64,000 nt of DNA, from contig JACDQD010000004.1 of NCBI GenBank assembly GCA_019843655.1, positions 32,999,940 to 33,063,939 of the forward strand, given 5' to 3'. The DNA is from Lethocerus indicus (taxonomy: Eukaryota > Arthropoda > Insecta > Hemiptera > Belostomatidae). Both the position numbers and the translations under genes were made by a program. Below, piece after piece: positions 11,690-22,418 of this stretch (position 1 is the stretch's first letter; every line of letters starts with the position of its first letter). The notes beneath the pieces are model-generated. The model did not search any database. It had not been told where the DNA came from and saw only the letters and a list, made by a program, of their open reading frames with translations.

Positions 11690-12383
11690 AGAAATACATT
11701 TTACATGCAGGATGGGTTTACGGGGAACAATAAAATCCTGCAAACGCTGACTGTATTTATGGGTTTTCATCTAAACGATCCCGGGCGTAAACAGGGAAAC
11801 GGGTCGAGTTAAGAGATCCCCGAAAAAGAGTCGTAAAAGTCTTACCTTTCTCAATCTTCTCCGGGCCGGTTCGATCTTCTGTCGGTAGAAACTTTTGTCA
11901 GTTTTCGGGTCGTCCTGTCTGTACAAACGAACTCGGTATTATCGAAAAAAACTAAAGGCAATCCAGACCAGTAAAAGATTGGCGAGTGTTTGAACAAGTA
12001 CGTCGTCATTCTCGTCTCTACGACACGAAGTCTAAGTATACCTTTTTAGTAGACCAAAAATTAGACTGTAAGTCTACAAGTCTGCGGGCGACGAAATCGT
12101 CTCAACTATTCTGCTTTTACGATAATTGTTACGCTATTGGACGATAATCGGGACGAAATTCTATGTAAAATTGTACCACACAAAAGACCAAAAGTTCTAC
12201 TGTGCCGATTGTGCGATTTGTTTAAGCGACGGACTTTGTTTCCGCGATCTTAGATTTGCCGCTGATATTAAAATAGCCCGGTAGATGATAATACTATAAG
12301 TGATCGACTCGTTTGTTAGGTCCTCGCTGGATTTTTTGTATAAACTAATATATAAAATTAGTCGTATATAAATTAGATTTACA
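11690..12383. other. Intergenic, nothing recognised
   Basis: No gene, transposon end or tandem array seen. Confidence 0.45.
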
Positions 12384-12410
12384 AATATATATATATATAT
12401 ATATATATAT
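12384..12410. repeat. (TA)n microsatellite
   Basis: Uninterrupted AT dinucleotide run. Confidence 0.9.
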
Positions 12411-12581
12411 TGTATGAAATATATATAATATAACTATAGTCTATTGTCTGCGACCTACGGTTGATTGATATTGCGTCCGTGATACGATAAGATTTCTTTT
12501 TCGTTTTGGCGAAGGCGCTATTATAAATTGTGAAATATTAACCGAAGACCGAATAAATGTATCATAATGTATCGTATAAAC

Positions 12582-12655
12582 GGTTGGAATACAGTAGATT
12601 TGTGGCGTTTCTATCTCCTTGTCTCGCCGGTTCGGTCTTTTTTCTCCTAGACCGG
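12582..12655 (-). mobile_element. Hairpin element, one-arm fragment
   Basis: GGTTGGAATACAGTAG followed by the family's arm (GTTTCTATCTCC, CTCGCCGGTTCGGTC, CTAGACCGG) ends abruptly, and no second arm follows. This is a truncated copy. Confidence 0.7.
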
Positions 12656-14330
12656 AATAGTAAAATAGGAAAAGGGGAAAGCGGACAGAAACAGCACAAA
12701 ACTACGGTTTCACCACGAAAGTTTCATCGCGAAACGATAATGGCTGGTTGGAAAAGAAAAAAAAAACAAAAAAACAAACAAACCATTCGTTTGTTTGTTC
12801 GTTTACATCTTCGGGGCAACAAGTGGAGAACAGAAATTGAATCGAGGACGATATCTAATAATTAAATGAACTTAACTTTTTATCGCAACCTGATGGACCA
12901 GAGACTTCGAGATATTTTTTCGTAACTGTGGGCCTTTTTTCCGCGATTCTGCGATTTGTGGAAAAAAAGGAAAAATTTTACGCGAAATGAGATTATATGT
13001 ATTTTTGTACTCGGCACACTTAAACCTCCGTCTCTTGTCCCAAAAATATATAAATAAAACTATATAACCCAACTACTGTATCCCCATCCATTCGCAATCT
13101 ATTTGTACAATGACTGTTATATGTATCCCGGTGTATTGTAAATTGTAGACAGAGCAGTTAAAGTTTTTATAGTCGTTTTTATAATTTATTTCAATATTTT
13201 GTGTACGAAAATTTCATTTATAATTTCTTATTTATACCGACAGGCCAATTAATTTATAAGCCACTTACTATTATATGTATCGACTAACTTTATACCGAGT
13301 AGAGTCTGTATTATTATTGGAAATAAACACTTATAGACAGATATAATAACTGCATGGAACTATTAAGTGAATAACCCGCACAACGGGTTATCATAATAGC
13401 GAAATAATTTCAGACTATTTCTTCTACAGAAATTAAAGATTTCTTCAATTATATACAATATACTACTTAGTCCATGTCTCTTATTGATATTATGCCTAGC
13501 AATAACATATATCGTTATACATATATATATACTATATATTCTATGTTTATATGTGAAAAGATGTGCTGTAAGCAGTTTTAAATTAGCCTACGGGCGTTTA
13601 ACCGAACGCCGCATACTCTACTGTAAAATTATTTATAATATCGATATTTTATTATATGCAATGAGATATGAAAAATGAAATTTATCTATTGACGGATGTT
13701 TGTATAAGACAGACCTATTTACCTATTATAGACTCCGATGGAAAAACAAAAAAATTGCCTTTTATTACCTTGCAGATCCTTTTAAAATCTGACCATGATT
13801 TTCAATAGATTTTTTTAAGAATTTATTGATACTTTGACTGGCTTCCTTGAGAACCAAAAAATATTAGCTCAGTTAGAGTGTGTTTTTGACGTGTTAAAAA
13901 AAATGCTGGCAGCACTTTGACACTAAAAAACTATTTGGACGAAAGCTGTTTTGGCCGAAAACAATAAAAAAAGCCTAAATAGTGCTCGACTCCTGCTCGA
14001 AATTCAATTTCAAATATTGAATACAGTCTGCGATCTGTTCAATGTATTATTATTCGAATGTAGAGGAACATAACTCGTACGCCAATTAGATACTTTTACA
14101 AACTGAGCGACGAATACTTTTTCGGCTTTATTTTGCCTCTTCCGAGGCAATACCTGTCGTCTCCGATTGTAGAATTTAAATTCGTAATTTATAGTAAAGG
14201 CGATCTCAATGTAATTTTTCCGATTTAGCCGATTCGCTCGGTTTCGCATAGATAATAAAGCGGGAATGTAATTAACGCTAACTTTATTAGAGTGCCCGAC
14301 AGTACCAACTGTACTGCGATACGGCGTACA
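12656..14330. other. Intergenic, nothing recognised
   Basis: AT-rich sequence. I see no supportable gene or repeat. Confidence 0.45.
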
Positions 14331-14331
14331 G

Positions 14332-14457
14332 AGGTCAGTGGGGGGCGACCTTTGACGCGTGACCCGTGACCTCGGAACACGTCGCTAAGGACGTTTAGTA
14401 GACATCCTGTAGGCCTAAATTTGTCGAGAAATCGTAGCGGCCGTAGTGAGCTGAAAG
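14332..14457. promoter_or_regulatory. Cluster of nuclear-receptor half-sites (AGGTCA/TGACCT)
   Basis: AGGTCA at 14332-14337, a GACCTTTGAC stretch at 14347-14356 and TGACCT at 14367-14372 lie close together, with AAGGTCA just beyond at 14455. A diverged copy of the 14347-14375 stretch lies at about 14814-14846 beyond the inserted hairpin element. AGGTCA spacing of this kind is what ecdysone-receptor or orphan nuclear receptors bind. Function is inferred from the motif only, and no gene is close by. Confidence 0.35.
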
Positions 14458-14470
14458 GTCACTTGCTGAC

Positions 14471-14805
14471 TGTAGGTTCGTGATGTTTCTGTCTCCTCTC
14501 GCTGCCGGTTCGGTCTTTTGCTAGACCGGTTTGTCGGCCGCTCGCCATCTTCAGTAGCGCTGTGTTAGTCACTGTCAGCACTTTGGATGTTTTTTGGGCA
14601 TCCTCACTGCCCACTGTCACTTTCACATGTACTGTCAGTGACAAAAGTGCTAACAGTGACTAACACAGCGCTACTGAAGATGGGGCGAGCGGCCGACAAA
14701 CCGGTCTAGCGAAAGACCGAACCGGCAGCGAGAGGAGACAGAAACATCACGAACCTACCCGGTATTCCAACCCCTCGCAGACCACAAAACAGGTATATTA
14801 AATTA
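14471..14805 (+). mobile_element. Hairpin element, copy 3
   Basis: Arm 1 starts TGTAGGTTCGTGATGTTTC, the loop lies near 14590-14640, arm 2 is its inverse, and the outer end is CAGACCACAAAACAGGTATA. The flanks GTCACTTGCTGAC (14458-14470) and GTCACTGTTGAC (14806-14817) look like a diverged target duplication. In this copy the GAAA box of the ribozyme-like motif reads GACAAA, so that motif is broken here. Confidence 0.85.
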
Positions 14806-15097
14806 GTCACTGTTGACCTTTGGCCGTGACCTGTGTGACCTCGGACATGAGATGCGTGGTATGCGCGCTGGTACTCCAAGTAGTTCAATTCGGTTTCTCT
14901 CTCACACCCTGTCGTTAGATAGAAGGATGGTTAAAACAGCTATTTCTAACAGCAGTTTTACATTGTATCGCGAGAAAAAACTCTTATTTGTCTTTCTTCA
15001 GTAGTCTTATGAATAGGTTAAATATTAGAAAATAATGATGAATTGAGATGATTTAATTTTCGGTATCTGTACGTAATAATGGTTTTAAAATGGTTGT

Positions 15098-15423
15098 AAT
15101 TTGATATACCTGTTTTGTGGTCTGCGAGGGGTTGGAATACTGTAGGTTCGTGATGTTTCTGTCTCCTCTCGCCGGTTTGGTCTTTTGCTAGACCGGTTTG
15201 TCGGCCGCTCGCCATCTTCAGTAGCGCCCTGTGTTAGTCACTGTTAGCACTTTTGTACTGACAGTACATGTGAAAGTGACAGTGGGCAGTGAGGATGCCC
15301 AAAAAACATCCAAAGTGCTAACAGTGACTAACACAGCGCTACTGAAGATGGCGAGCGGCCGACAAACCGGTCTAGCAAAAGACCAAACCGGCGAGAGGAG
15401 ACAGAAACATCACGAACCTACAG
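15098..15423 (-). mobile_element. Hairpin element, copy 4, with exact 12 bp target duplication
   Basis: The outer end AATTTGATATACCTGTTTTG is followed by the two inverted arms, ending CACGAACCTACAG. The element is flanked by TAAAATGGTTGT at 15086-15097 and again at 15424-15435. It is only about 300 bp from copy 3 and opposite to it in orientation; the two share the GACAAACC variant, so they belong to one subfamily. Confidence 0.88.
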
Positions 15424-15539
15424 TAAAATGGTTGTCTTACTTAAATTTGTCCTTGCAGTTGGTCAACGTACAATTAGCAGACGGGACAATTTCAAAATTT
15501 CGTCGCTCATTGTAAAATTACGTGGAGAGAATATATTTA

Positions 15540-15743
15540 GGTGTACCCAAAAGTAATCGACATTTCGACTCTGGAATTAATTTTATTTTGCTAAAAAAGA
15601 AACTTAAATTATTAATCTACTATATATTCACCAATATTATTGACACTCTGCCACTTTTCGGGCCAATTTTCGATTTCCCTCTTGGAAAACTCCTCAAGAC
15701 CGAAATACATCTTATCAAACTGTTGATTACTTTCGGGTACACC
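15540..15743 (-). mobile_element. Short mariner/Tc1-derived MITE, copy A
   Basis: Ends GGTGTACCCAAAAGTAATCG and GATTACTTTCGGGTACACC are inverted and flanked by TA (15538-15539 and 15744-15745). The minus strand encodes KWQSVNNIGEYIVD, which resembles the last residues of a mariner/Tc1 transposase. This is therefore an internally deleted element retaining the 3-prime coding end. A second copy with the same deletion lies at 46944-47152. Confidence 0.8.
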
Positions 15744-15744
15744 T

Positions 15745-16737
15745 AATATAATGGAAAAATTATCATTTATTTTATAGCGCGCCCAGTTAATTTTTTTTTT
15801 TTTTTGGAATAATGCCCACCCCTTAACTGGAGGGTGTTTTTAAGGCATTAGCTGAAATTTCGTTATCCGGTCGAAGACGGGACTCAAATTGTACGATTGT
15901 GGTGGAGGGGGGGGGGGCGCTTAAGGGTTCTACGGAGGTTGTAAAGCCCGATGACAAATTCGAGAACATTAAGATAGGGATGCGGACGATTTATTTTAAA
16001 AAAAAAACCGTTGCCGCCATTAAGCGGTATCCGCGTTATCGCCCCCACCCCCACCGCAGGAAAAACTTTAATGTCCCGGAAAAATTGGGCCCATTCTCTG
16101 AATCGGCGCGGAGAAAATTTCCCCTTGTTTTCTGTCCGAAAACAAAATTTTAATAATTCTTCGGCATTGTACTTTCAACAATTCGTTTCAACACTGATTC
16201 CGACGTGTTGATTATATTGTAGAATATAAAAAGTTATTATATTGACGATTTTATTGAATTATCGCATCAATAACAGAATGGACGAAAGCTTAAATGTAGT
16301 GTTTGAAATTTCAGACTAATTTCAAAAGAATTTTATTGAAAAAAATTCAAATATCAGCACGCATATTATATCTTCTGGATCGACAGCGGAGACAATTGGA
16401 AGAATTTTTTCCCTAAGGAAAAAGGAAAGATCATCAATAGTGGCACTTGCAGTTTTGCATATTTTTATCACTAGTAAATTTCAAAGTTTCGTTCTAAAAC
16501 AGAGTGTCGGGCAAAAACTAATTGTGAAGTTGTAAATTCGTGAATTTGACGCGTGGATTTTTGAAGACAAATAAGGGTAGAACAGGGATAGAAGTATACC
16601 AGTATATCTTCCAACCGGTTGTAATAATATAATTACATCGTTAAGAATGATTTCGGTGTTTCGGTTTACGTTAATTTGCTGGCTATACGTGTAAGTTATA
16701 CGCATATAAAACAACAAACGGATTTGTTGTTTCGGCT
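15745..16737. other. Intergenic, nothing recognised
   Basis: Contains a short G run (15905-15916) and AT-rich sequence. No gene or repeat family identified. Confidence 0.45.
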
Positions 16738-17243
16738 GTTATTTTAAAAATAATCCAGAAGACAAAACGCTAAATATGGGGTAGGGCAAATGGAGAAAAA
16801 TAAAACTGTTCCACAAGGGTGGAATGTCGATATGGCAGAGAATAATCAGACTAAAACGTGATAATGATATACAACTATTGATTTATATTAATGTTAAACA
16901 GGCGCAATTTACATAGAATTGTAAGAAACCCCCTGTTTCTTTATAAGGATGTTGGCAGGAGAGGGTGGATAGGGTACGATTTTCTCTAATAAATAAAAAT
17001 AAAACCTTTATTTTTTGTAAAATCTAACAAATATCACATTTATAAATGTAATATTACCTACGATTGTTGGGTTAATTCATTATATATATATAAAATTTTC
17101 TATCGATGATGGGATATAACTATAATGCAGAACGATTTAATCAATAACATTTATTTCCATAAAGGGTCCTACAGATTTCACACTATACATTTTTCAAGTA
17201 TATAAATAACAAAGTGTATAATAAATATTCCTTATTCTCGTTT
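16738..17243. repeat. Dispersed 0.5 kb repeat, copy A
   Basis: Closely similar end to end to 20068-20601. Shared stretches include CCACAAGGGTGGAATGT, GGCAGAGAATAATCA, ACTAAAACGTGATAATGATA and TACCTACGATTGTTGGGTTA. It has no TG...CA ends, so it does not look like a pair of LTRs. On the minus strand both copies keep an open stretch related to IPPLWxSFIxLHLPYPI, so the family may derive from a coding element. Confidence 0.8.
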
Positions 17244-18843
17244 ATTGTTCTTGTTCCCTTATGCTTTATAGTACAATAGGGAGAGGGCTTTAAATATTCC
17301 TCTCTCGACCACTTCCAAACTTACAACAAAGTATAACAATTATTCGGAAGGAAAAGAACGATTAAGCTTTTACTTCGAGTTCGAACTTTGAAGTTCAGGA
17401 AACGAAGCGGTCGTAAATCGTTCAATTAAACTGATTATTGTACAATTGTAAAGTTTAGCCGGCAGTTCTTGAAATTCAAGCTTGACATAAATTGCGGCCG
17501 CCGATTAGTTAATAGGGAGGGCCCGGTAGGGCCAAATAATGAACGAGTCGGGAAAGTGGAAATCCGTGTCGCTAAATGGAAACGCCGCTAAATGACGGCT
17601 TAATGGACCGACAAGAAGATTCAAAATCCGCCTTTCAGCCGCTGGGAAATTTTGTACCCAGCCGACCCGACAGGTTTTATGAAGTACAATTCATATATTC
17701 ATATTTCTCCTGAAAGTTCGTGCCGATTATCACTGATCGCCCTTCCGATTACTGGGAGAGATAATTTTCCGAATTTATTGTCTGGTATTTCGGTAAAAGC
17801 TCGTAATGGAGGAGGATCCCTTTCCAATCCCACCGGAGACACGGAGAGCATCAACTTCTTCGGACGATGACCCGGGCTTTTGTGGCGGCCAAAGGTGTTT
17901 CATCGCGCTTTCATCCCCCCCCCCCAAGACCTTTTACAGGCTCGACGTTTTTATAAATTATCCATTTTTCATCCCCCGTCACTAATCGCTTCATTGATGG
18001 GGGTGTCTTCCCCGTCGCGTTTGTAAAGCGAGTCGCAGATGGAAACGCGATCCGGCAGATTTTTCCAACGGCTTATGTGGCCAAGCTTCACAATAATATG
18101 GTCGTGTATCCGTCGATTTCGATTTATTTACCATTTCCGCCAATCGACGTATTGTAGAGCGTGGATTATTTTCGATTACCGTCTTAATCGGATTTTCGTG
18201 GACTTCGGTGGACGGCCTCGATCTTCGAGATCGAAATCTCCGGCTTTAAACCGAACAAACTGCACTTCGGGCACAGCTCTTTCGGCTACAGCACCTTCGC
18301 CATAAACAGCTAAATGTTTATGCCCTTGTGCGGCATTTTTGCCTTTACGGAAAAATTAAAGCGTTAAACGCCCATAACGCGCTCTGTTCGCTACCGTATT
18401 CTAAGCCGTATAAAACCGAGAAAAATTAACGTATCGTAACCGGAACTTTTTTTCCAAATATGCCCGAAGTACTGACTTTTAGACTCTTCTAACTGTTCGG
18501 GACGAAATGGCGGAAGAAAGGGCCTCCTGTCAAAAAAAAACCACGGCTAAATTGAACCGCCGAGAGAAGGGCCGCTGGAAAAGGGCCCATTTATCAATCG
18601 GCCGGTCTATGACCCACTTCAAGGGCTCCGGGTTAAAATTGGACGCCGCGTCCCTAAAACTGTAGAACGCCCTTCAATCTTTCCATTTTTTTTTTTTTTT
18701 TTTTTATAACTTTGTATTCATTCTATAATTGAATGAACCCCACAGTTGTGGGGTACAACGACGGTACGTTTATTTCTGTCTTTGATTGTCGCGATAAAAG
18801 AAACCGCCCTGCGACGCCACTCAATACAAAAGGTAGAGTTCTG
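17244..18843. other. Intergenic, unique-looking sequence
   Basis: No gene recognised. The part at 17480-17660 and 18000-18420 is richer in CpG and has little repeat content, so it could be regulatory, but there is no specific motif evidence. Confidence 0.4.
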
Positions 18844-19072
18844 TTCGGTCTTTCGCTAGACCGGTTTCGGCCGCTCTCGCCCCATCTTCAGTAGCACACG
18901 GTGTTAATCACCGTCTGGATGTTTTTCGTGTGGCATATCCCCTCACTGCCCACCGTCACTGTGTCACTCACAGTACTCAAACACACCGCTACTGAAGAAG
19001 ACGGCGAGCGGCCGAAACCGGTCTAGCGAAAGACCGAAACCGGCGAGAGGAGACAGAAACACACCACAAACC
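18844..19072. mobile_element. Hairpin element, copy 5, ends degraded
   Basis: Arm 1 starts at CGGTCTTTCGCTAGACCGG and arm 2 ends CGAGAGGAGACAGAAACAC. The asymmetric outer end is absent. Arm 2 keeps CGCTACTGAAGA, then an inserted AG, then GACGGCGAGCGGCCGAAACC and GGTCTAGCG. Confidence 0.75.
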
Positions 19073-19781
19073 TCCTCACTCACTGTTTAATACAAGAAAT
19101 ATTGGACACGAATGCCGGTTTTACACAAAGTAATATATATCATCACTTTAAGAGTAAAATTGGCTATAAAAAACCGGTTTCGTAGCGCCTAAAAATTCGC
19201 CCTAAAAGATGCGTTCTACTCGGCAAAATAAGTCATGAAAAGTTGGGTTTACACAAGAAAATCGGCTTCGAGAAGCTGTTTTTTCACAGAAAAATCGGGT
19301 ATTACCATAAAAGCTCAAAAAAAAAAATTAAATCCGCCCCCGAAAGTAGTTTTGTACCATAAAACCAGCTTTTTATTTTGCATAAGTAGTTTTACCCAAA
19401 ATGAAATTTGAATTTTTGATGCACCTGAAATATGTCAATTCATGATTTCTGAAAGTCATTTCATGCAGGTAAATGTTAATTTAAAAAAAAAAAATATGAC
19501 ACTTTAATATTTGGATTAAATCAATTTATTGGTGAATTTATTTCCTTATAATATCGAGTCAATATCATTGCTGTTTCACATTTCTTCATATTTTCGGTAT
19601 TTTTCATCAGTTTCACTAAATTCTCGGCATTATTTTATCCTTGTAATTGTTCCTGCAATTTAAAAGAAGTGAGAACCGATAGTGATATTTGTTTCTGTAA
19701 TTAATATATAAATGTGCATTCTATATATAATATATAAATGTGGTTCTTTGCGATATAAAATTATATCTCATTGATGTACAA

Positions 19782-19785
<4 letters not shown>

Positions 19786-19837
<52 letters not shown>

Positions 19838-19999
19838 TACCACATTTCATGGCACATAAAATACACGAGTCCTTTCAAATTCAGAAAGGGTATTTCATAA
19901 CTTTAGTATATGAAATATGATTGACAACATAATAGTTCCTTAATGTGTTAATTTGGTTAAAATTGGACTGACAGTGATTGTTTTTAGGACATACCATAC

Positions 20000-20054
<55 letters not shown>
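19786..20054. repeat. Two long (TA)n tracts (19786-19835 and 20003-20053)
   Basis: Perfect AT dinucleotide runs of about 50 bp each, 170 bp apart, next to copy B of the 0.5 kb repeat. Confidence 0.95.
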
Positions 20055-20057
<3 letters not shown>

Positions 20058-20067
20058 AGATTTGTTG

Positions 20068-20601
20068 CTTTGACTAAAAATAATTCGGAAGATAAAATGC
20101 TACATATAGGGTAGGGTAAATGGAGAACAATAAAACTGGTCCACAAGGGTGGAATGTTGATATGGCAGAGAATAATCAAACTAAAACGTGATAATGATAT
20201 ACAACTGTTAATTTAAAACATTAAAATATTAATGTTATACAGGTGAAATTTACATAGCGTTGTGGAAAACTCCCTGTTTCTTTATAAAGATGTTTGCAGA
20301 TTGTTGTTTATAAAGAGTGGATAGGGTATTATTTTCTCTAATAAATAAAAATAAAACCTCCTTTATTTTTTGTAAAATCTAACAAATATCACATTTTGTA
20401 TTTATAAATGTAATATTACCTACGATTGTTGGGTTAATTCATTATATATATATAAAATTTTCTATCGATGATGGGATATAACTATAATGCAAACGATTTA
20501 ATCAATAACATTTATTTCCATAAAGGGTCTACAGATTTCACACTATAAATTTTTCAAGTATATAAATAACAAAGTGTATAATAAATATTCCTTATTCTTG
20601 T
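20068..20601. repeat. Dispersed 0.5 kb repeat, copy B
   Basis: Second copy of the 16738-17243 repeat in the same orientation. It carries small insertions such as TTGTTTATAAAGAG (near 20300) and TTTTG (near 20395). The region between copies is unrelated to LTR-retrotransposon internal sequence as far as I can see. Confidence 0.8.
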
Positions 20602-22418
20602 AAGTTTATTATATAAATTTAGGAAAATTAACACTCCTTTTCTACTGAGAATGTTTAACACAATTTTTGTATTATCACAACAGACTCCCCCTCCAATAAT
20701 TGTTGTGCATTATAAATGAAATTAATATACAACCTGTATCCATTAGTAACAAAAAAAAATCCACGAATATAAGGGAAAAAATTGGTTATTTTCAAAACAT
20801 AAATGATACTTTTGTTAATAACTAAATTATTCGACAACAAATCGTGGAATATGACAGCATGTCATTCGTTCTATTGACGCTGGATAAAATACAAATGTAC
20901 AATAATAATTACAAATGTATTCGCACAGTTGAACAGAATATATAACAATAAAGCTGAAAAATGTGACAATACAAAATTATTAGGTTATTATCGGACTTCT
21001 ACAGTGGATGAGATTTCCAGAACAACTGAGGCTTAGAATAATGCAAAGTTTACATAAATATTTAAAGAAAGAACAACTTGGTCGAAATGTGACCAATTTT
21101 ATTCTACAGCGATATTAAAAACAAGAAAAAGATTCTGCAGAAACTCTTTGGTCATACTATTCAAATAAAAACAACAAAACTTCATTATTATAAATTATTT
21201 AGAAATAAGAATCACTATAGAGAGTTTCGCTCGGGGCTGGGTTTGCCGTTACAAACACAAGATAATATATTACAGCTCAAATATACAAAACTAACAATTG
21301 AAAGATTCTAAAGCATGAATTATTAATTTATACGTGAGCCACCTCTTTTCTTTCATATTTAATGAGCTTAATTCGCTAATGATGGTAAAACAATAACCAC
21401 CCTTTTTAATTAACACTGAAATCGGATAATTAGTACATATTTTTTTTATATGAAATGAAAATGTCGATATATATTTTTTTGCATCATTAAATACAAATTA
21501 CAAAGTTGATCAATTTTTGTGACTGACAGTGCAAGTGTATTATGACTGGTAATGCTCTAGCTATGCAATACAGACCTGCTTAAATACAAGATTTGCTCAA
21601 AATGTTGCAAAGCGTTTATAAACTTGTGTTGGAAACCTACACATACATTTTCAATGCATCAGAATGTAAGATGCAACTTTTTAAAAAATATATGTATATG
21701 TATATATATATAACGTGTTGTTGTATATTACCACGGTTTTTCTCTCGAGATTTGTCATATATTTCTTAAAAACCAGTACAAAATGAGATAATGTGAAAAA
21801 GTAATACTACATAAGTAAAATCCGTTAATCCGACTTTAGTTAGAAATCTATCGAATAGATGTTATATACACGCGTAATTATTTTTAAACAATTATTTTGA
21901 TATATTTTAACGAAGGTGATGCATTGAAAACAGAGTGAAGTATCATTTATGCACAAATACTGCAAAGTAAAGCTTTAAGGACCAATGCATAAAAGATCAA
22001 TTGCGTATTGCAATTTTCATTGTAAATATAATAAAACTTATACTAATTAATATCTTAGTATGATGTACTGGTAATAATAACAGCTGAACACATTAATTTG
22101 AAAATTGGCCGAAAATTTATACAAAACCGATGCAATTCCCACAAAATTGCGCAGACAAATTATCACAATAATCTATTGACGTAAATTAAAATGTGTAAAG
22201 AAATTGCTCGAATATTAATTTATTATACTCTACACTCTATAATCTATTTCTATTATTTACAAAACTGAATCTTGTATTTACAATACTTATTAGCCCGGAA
22301 AGATTCATATAACTAGAGTAATGTAGTTAATATTGGAACTATCACAGAAAGTTAGCTACTACTGGTTTCCTCTTTGCTTACTAAAAAAAAAGAAAGCTCC
22401 TTGGGCTTGGTGATTCAT
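20602..22418. other. AT-rich region downstream of TRABID; may include its 3-prime UTR
   Basis: No coding exons seen. Several TTTATT (AATAAA on the minus strand) copies could serve as polyadenylation signals for the minus-strand gene, but none can be chosen from sequence alone. Confidence 0.4.

Noticed and set aside
11513..11812. Glu-Arg/Gly-Arg repeat protein frames
   Set aside because: Produced by the GA/GGGAGA microsatellite; all frames are open by composition.
16738..20601. LTR retrotransposon with copies A and B as the LTRs
   Set aside because: No TG...CA ends, no primer-binding site or polypurine tract next to them, and no retroviral-type protein in the interval.
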